From Paenibacillus farraposensis (GTDB lineage: Bacteria > Bacillota > Bacilli > Paenibacillales > Paenibacillaceae), in NCBI RefSeq assembly GCF_020736845.1, contig NZ_JAFFQR010000112.1:567601-631600 (forward strand): a stretch of DNA of 64,000 nt. Reading direction: 5' to 3'. Each line of letters begins with the position of its first letter. Positions within the stretch are counted from its first letter, which is position 1. The translations under genes and the position numbers were made by a program. Below are positions 61,820 through 64,000 of the stretch, one piece after another. The notes under the pieces are model-generated. The model worked only from the letters and a program-made list of their open reading frames with translations. It ran no database searches and was not told the DNA's origin.

Positions 61820-64000
61820 TCAGGCTTTTGCAGGAAGAGCCGACCACGTCAGCTCCAGATAGTTGACCATGCCGCATTCATTGCCAACCAGCCTGTTGCC
61901 CTTAATCAGATAATATCCCGCATTACAGGTATGGTTGTCATACACATAACACCCATCCAAAAGCTCTATGTGCGGGTTGCCCGGAATAACCATATTTTTG
62001 GTGCGGGCTTGTCTTTTGATATCAAAAAATACTTTATTCGCTATCTGCTGCTTGAGATCGCGCATGGATGCCTCATCCTGCTCTTCAATCCATGGCAGCT
62101 GTAATGCCATAGTTCTCATGTTCCCTTTAGTGGCGAGAATTAGGCTTTTATCCAGAAAGTGCTCCGTCAAACCCGCAGAACCGGTAATCATCAGATGATT
62201 ACGAACACGCGAATAGTCGGTAGAAGACGTCATTTCAAGCAAATGATCATCTGTAAATTTCCATTTGGAACGCGCTGCCTGATCCCAATCCGGAGTATCC
62301 AGAAAATCCATCCGTTTCAATACAAACGTTCCGAAGCGATCGCATCTGACATCGTAGGGCAAATCCTGCATGAGCGTTTGTATAGCATCTGATGCCCTTG
62401 TCCCCGCCTTGAAGGACGCCTTGGCTACGATAGGACTTTTCCAGCCTTCTGCTGTTTTTATACGTTCTTGATCCTGGGGAATCGTCTGAAGTTCTCCTGT
62501 CTTGGGATCAAATTTCATATAGGAGTGATCGCGCTTCTTCACATCAACATACTCCGTTTCGGCTATATCCAAATCAGGGTATTGGCAATCTTCACTCTGC
62601 ACACGCCATGAATCAAGACCGGCTGCAACCGCAATATCCCTTACAATGCTGGACTTCATCCAGGCAAAGGCGCCGCCATCCCCGGCATACGCTTCCTCTG
62701 GAGGGTAGATCATATCTTTATAAAATACAAATTCCTCCAGCATGTCATATCGGTCTACACAGTGAAACGTAAGCGTTCTTCTCTTGGCATCCTCCTCCAT
62801 TTCACCCTTGATCATACCTGTAAATACACGCACCAGCTCATCGCCATAACCTGCATAAATACGGATGGGGGTCCCCTCACTAATCAGGTGCCGCTGTTCT
62901 CCCTCCTCCCAATAGGTAAATTCATTGGACGACTGCTTCTTTCCATCAGAAAATGCAGCGTATTGTTCCAAGAATGGGGAATAGATCCCTCTCGCATTAT
63001 TTAAAGTTACAGTAGCTGAGCTCGAGGACATATCCATGTGAGAATAAACCTCCCAGTTCATCACATCCTGTTCCAGTGAAACGGTATCCTCATACTGAAA
63101 TCCGCCGATGTCATACCACTTCTCCTTATACGTATCTGCGATATGGGTGGCAAACTGCTCAATGGAGTAATCATGAAAAGCATATTTTATCTCTGCAATA
63201 TAGAGACCGCCACTAGATACGGAGAACCGTAGTCTGTTCGTCGTATCATCCTCGGATACGCCGCGCACTCGGGTATTTTCCCATTGTTCGATACCACCTG
63301 ACAGTATGCTTTTCACATATACATCCATATCCGTTTCATTATGACAGGTTACAACATAATCCGTGTACTCACTCAAATGGTTATGGCTATAGGAGTTCAC
63401 ATTCGTAGAAATCCCCTGATCTGTAACCTTGAGGATAAAGACTTTGGAGCCATTGGAGATCATTATTTTCCCTTGTGTTCCCTGATCGGCTTTGATGCGG
63501 AACTGCATCGTAAATGGAAATTTGTTGATCTTCCCAGCCCGCTCAATCCCGGCCTCTCCCTGTGCGGTCGATATTTTCTGCTGATTTCCCAAATCCGTCT
63601 CCACCATATGCTGATCGGGAGTCCAATTGTTTATTGTGCACATCGGGTCTTCAAACGTCCAGACTGTTTTGGCCGAGATGGATTCCACATCAAATTCTCT
63701 GGCTTTCAGTAAAGTGATCCCGAAATTGCCCCTTGATGCCTTGGAAGGATTCGACATGGAAAATTCAATTTTGTGGCGACCACCCGTCACTGGAATAGAG
63801 GGAGGATAAGCCAGTCCATTTTTGGCATTGACCCCTTCAATGGTGGCAACTACATGGTCGTCCACCTTCACCTCTACTCTGTCCTCGATGTCCATATCCG
63901 AAACGTAGGCCCAGCTCAAACAGCCTGCCTTGAACCAGTCATGCACAAACGAAAATTTCTTTACCTGGCCTGCCCCGTCTGTTCGTTCAAAACCTAAAAC
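61820..64000 (-). CDS. Phage baseplate-hub/tail-like protein, N-terminus outside the window
   Basis: At least 726 codons are visible; the frame stays open to the right edge, so the GTG at 63944-63946 is probably internal. The N-terminal visible part is a beta-sandwich (DIEDRVEVKVDDHVVATIEG) and a second sandwich around FTMQFRIKADQGTQGKIMIS. The C-terminal 400 residues carry features of phage hub/tail proteins (gp27/VgrG-like): TVTLNNARGIYSPF, GTPIRIYAGYGDELVRVFTG, TLTFHCVDRYDML and DAIQTLMQDLPYDVRCDRFG, ending YLIKGNRLVGNECGMVNYLE. It is the best evidence that this cluster derives from a phage tail. Confidence 0.75.
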   Translation of the reverse strand, partial: VLGFERTDGAGQVKKFSFVHDWFKAGCLSWAYVSDMDIEDRVEVKVDDHVVATIEGVNAKNGLAYPPSIPVTGGRHKIEFSMSNPSKASRGNFGITLLKAREFDVESISAKTVWTFEDPMCTINNWTPDQHMVETDLGNQQKISTAQGEAGIERAGKINKFPFTMQFRIKADQGTQGKIMISNGSKVFILKVTDQGISTNVNSYSHNHLSEYTDYVVTCHNETDMDVYVKSILSGGIEQWENTRVRGVSEDDTTNRLRFSVSSGGLYIAEIKYAFHDYSIEQFATHIADTYKEKWYDIGGFQYEDTVSLEQDVMNWEVYSHMDMSSSSATVTLNNARGIYSPFLEQYAAFSDGKKQSSNEFTYWEEGEQRHLISEGTPIRIYAGYGDELVRVFTGMIKGEMEEDAKRRTLTFHCVDRYDMLEEFVFYKDMIYPPEEAYAGDGGAFAWMKSSIVRDIAVAAGLDSWRVQSEDCQYPDLDIAETEYVDVKKRDHSYMKFDPKTGELQTIPQDQERIKTAEGWKSPIVAKASFKAGTRASDAIQTLMQDLPYDVRCDRFGTFVLKRMDFLDTPDWDQAARSKWKFTDDHLLEMTSSTDYSRVRNHLMITGSAGLTEHFLDKSLILATKGNMRTMALQLPWIEEQDEASMRDLKQQIANKVFFDIKRQARTKNMVIPGNPHIELLDGCYVYDNHTCNAGYYLIKGNRLVGNECGMVNYLELTWSALPAKA

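Noticed and set aside
1..64000. CRISPR arrays, tRNA or rRNA genes, complete insertion sequences, replication origin
   Set aside because: No regular spacer-repeat pattern, no tRNA- or rRNA-like sequence and no intact transposase were found by reading both strands.

Overview
The window looks like a chromosomal segment of a Paenibacillus (probably P. polymyxa group): intermediate G+C, Firmicute-type AGGAGG ribosome-binding sites, many TTG/GTG starts, and a housekeeping set (RecQ helicase, ACT-domain malic enzyme, RluA-type pseudouridine synthase, split ThrE-type exporter, M24 peptidase) typical of that group. The genus call is inference from gene content; no rRNA or tRNA gene is visible.

Region 1 (1-8.9 kb, minus strand) is a secreted polymorphic-toxin locus. 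A promoter near 8.87 kb reads a 673-aa exported FN3/Ig-like protein ending in one YD repeat, then a 1961-aa RHS/YD protein whose C-terminus carries a PD-(D/E)XK-like nuclease signature, then a translationally coupled 184-aa candidate immunity gene and a terminator. The first 91 bases are a start-less copy of an internal RHS core segment, i.e. the edge of a displaced second tip cassette.

Region 2 (9-36.5 kb) is ordinary chromosome: DUF2087 regulator, GIY-YIG-like protein, SGNH acetylesterase, DUF2809 and HAD proteins, HD hydrolase, lipoprotein amidase, methyltransferase, B12-binding radical SAM protein, RecQ, RluA, E. coli-type SpeD, malic enzyme, exporter pair, GNAT and M24 peptidase. Between 14.1 and 22.6 kb lie many decayed genes: a LuxR tail, an iron-siderophore permease and esterase with a small inversion beside a Fur-like box, a ferredoxin-NADP reductase tail, an IS200/IS605-type end, a DedA gene and a ribbon-helix-helix gene.

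Region 3 (36.6-64 kb, entirely minus strand, open at the right edge) is the most unusual part: a phage-tail/baseplate-like or virion-like cluster. A baseplate-hub-like protein runs off the right edge, followed by about a dozen mostly beta-rich structural proteins, including three mutually related large proteins, an 1150-aa protein with an internal duplication, a coiled-coil fibre-like protein, LamG/DUF1349-like, GLUG-repeat and LamG-DNRLRE-solenoid proteins. The cluster ends with two sigma-70-type factors, a leucine-zipper protein and a second copy of a small virion-like protein. No integrase, terminase, capsid or lysis gene is visible, so a prophage, a domesticated tail-like particle and a remnant cannot be told apart. 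The two sigma factors and repeated intergenic motifs suggest the cluster controls its own expression; this is inference.
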